A stretch of DNA of 7,310 bases from Verrucomicrobiales bacterium (lineage in GTDB: Bacteria > Verrucomicrobiota > Verrucomicrobiia > Limisphaerales > Palsa-1400). The position numbers and the translations under genes were made by a program. How positions within the stretch are numbered: position 1 is the first letter of the stretch; each line of letters begins with the position of its first letter. Below are positions 6,797-7,310 of this stretch, one piece after another. The stretch covers positions 1 through 7,310 of the forward strand of contig JAQGOW010000152.1 in assembly GCA_028293405.1 (NCBI GenBank), in the 5' to 3' direction. The notes under the pieces were generated by a model. The model saw nothing but the letters and a program-made list of their open reading frames with translations, was not told the origin of the DNA and did not search any database.

Positions 6797-7310
6797 GATT
6801 CAGGCCAAATTGGAACAAAGTGATACCATTGATCCGGGTACTTGCGAACGCTTGGTTCAAACGCGCGCATGATGTTTTGCGTCAGTTGCTGTCTGGCATT
6901 TCGGTCGTTGAGTCCGGCGCGGTCGTATTGAATCGGAGGCAGAAGCTCGACCCGATATCCGCCTTTCACACGCGGAATGACGACGGGCGCAATCACACAA
7001 CCGGAAGCGCGCGCCAACTCCGCCGCCGCGATCGCCGCAACAAATGGTTTGCCCAAAAATTCGACAGTCGTCGCGACCGACTTCGGCGGGCGATCGATGA
7101 GCAGCGCCATCGTGCCGCCTTCCTGCAGACGTTTGATGACTTCGACAATCGCAAACGGGTCTTCGCCGATCACGATCGTTTCAATGCCAGAGCGTGCGCG
7201 ACAGTTCTGGCGCAGTTCGGTCAAACCTTCACCGGGTTCAACTAAAGTTACTACCGCCAGTTTGATACCGCGTTCAGCGAGGATGTAGCCGCCGAATTCC
7301 CAATTACCCA
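6793..7310 (-). CDS. Lipid A-type lysophospholipid acyltransferase (LpxL/HtrB-like), partial
   Basis: C-terminal 171 residues of a membrane-associated acyltransferase of the LpxL/LpxM (HtrB) type, which moves an acyl chain from acyl-ACP onto a lipid A precursor or similar lipid. The frame is open to the window edge and begins GNWEFGGYILAERG, the block that follows the catalytic His in the family's HxGNWE motif. The Glu (visible residue 4) is present; the His lies just outside. Further family landmarks are LLIDRPP (visible 69-75, where DQ is more common), the EFLGKPF block (83-89), ARASGCVIAPVV (99-110) and the terminal YPDQWYHFVPIW (157-168), which matches the PEQWYWFHRRW-type ending. A TTG at 7224 lies inside this conserved domain and is not the start. 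The missing part should be about 120-140 residues, with an N-terminal membrane segment. Its stop overlaps the start of the FabZ-like gene by four bases. The exact acceptor lipid is unknown. Confidence 0.85.
   Translation of the reverse strand, partial: GNWEFGGYILAERGIKLAVVTLVEPGEGLTELRQNCRARSGIETIVIGEDPFAIVEVIKRLQEGGTMALLIDRPPKSVATTVEFLGKPFVAAIAAAELARASGCVIAPVVIPRVKGGYRVELLPPIQYDRAGLNDRNARQQLTQNIMRAFEPSVRKYPDQWYHFVPIWPES

Larger units (their letters stand above)
4645..7310 (-). other. Probable four-gene envelope-lipid operon (5' end outside window)
   Basis: Four minus-strand genes follow one another with a 4-base overlap, a 16-base gap and a gap of 21 or 72 bases (depending on the start of the last gene). 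No hairpin or promoter-like gap separates them. In transcription order they are acyltransferase, hydroxyacyl-ACP dehydratase, CDF metal transporter and exported DUF4412/LolA-like protein. The order suggests acyl-chain synthesis and transfer to an envelope lipid, with a periplasmic partner; the role of the metal transporter is unclear. No U-tract terminator for this strand is seen after 4645. Confidence 0.6.

Noticed and set aside
6820..7245. Plus-strand frame of 141 codons opposite the acyltransferase
   Set aside because: The minus-strand frame shows conserved acyltransferase motifs throughout this interval; the plus-strand translation is Arg-rich and low-complexity in character, typical of a shadow frame.
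1..7310. Mobile elements, CRISPR arrays, attachment sites, direct DNA repeats
   Set aside because: No transposase or integrase, no regularly spaced repeats and no target-site duplications were seen. The genes are packed and look like ordinary chromosomal DNA.

Overview
The window looks like chromosomal DNA of a Gram-negative (diderm) bacterium. It carries an AsmA-type inner-membrane/periplasmic protein, a lipid A-type acyltransferase and an exported protein with a cleavable signal peptide. The intermediate GC content, the protein styles (long Thr/Asn-rich AsmA-like protein, DUF4412-like exported protein, ZnT9-like CDF transporter) and the near absence of Shine-Dalgarno sequences suggest Verrucomicrobiota, perhaps a Pedosphaera/Limisphaerales relative. 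That assignment is inference; no rRNA or other marker gene is present.

Layout. Positions 1-3015 (+) hold a 1004-residue AsmA-superfamily protein with an N-terminal membrane anchor and, in its middle, a roughly 115-residue module repeated three times. It converges, with only 8 bases between stop codons, on a minus-strand MBL-fold/beta-CASP hydrolase (3024-4400) of the RNase J/CPSF-73 superfamily. The only non-coding stretch, 4401-4644, holds a probable minus-strand promoter for the hydrolase. It also holds a plus-strand element: a nested two-stem hairpin, a GU-rich linker and a near-perfect intrinsic terminator. No ORF on the plus strand can account for that terminator, so the best reading is a small structured RNA of about 115-120 nt, transcribed divergently from the hydrolase gene.

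Positions 4645-7310 hold a tightly packed minus-strand operon, in transcription order: LpxL/HtrB-like lipid acyltransferase (cut by the window edge), FabZ-like hydroxyacyl-ACP dehydratase (ATGA overlap), a CDF cation transporter (16-base gap) and an exported DUF4412/LolA-like protein. The acyltransferase and dehydratase together suggest acyl-chain synthesis and transfer to an envelope lipid. The LolA-like protein and the separate AsmA-like protein would also fit envelope biogenesis.

The items most worth following up are the candidate small RNA beside an RNase-like gene, the internal repeat of the AsmA-like protein, and the mixed lipid/metal/periplasm operon. No mobile element, CRISPR array, tRNA or rRNA was seen.
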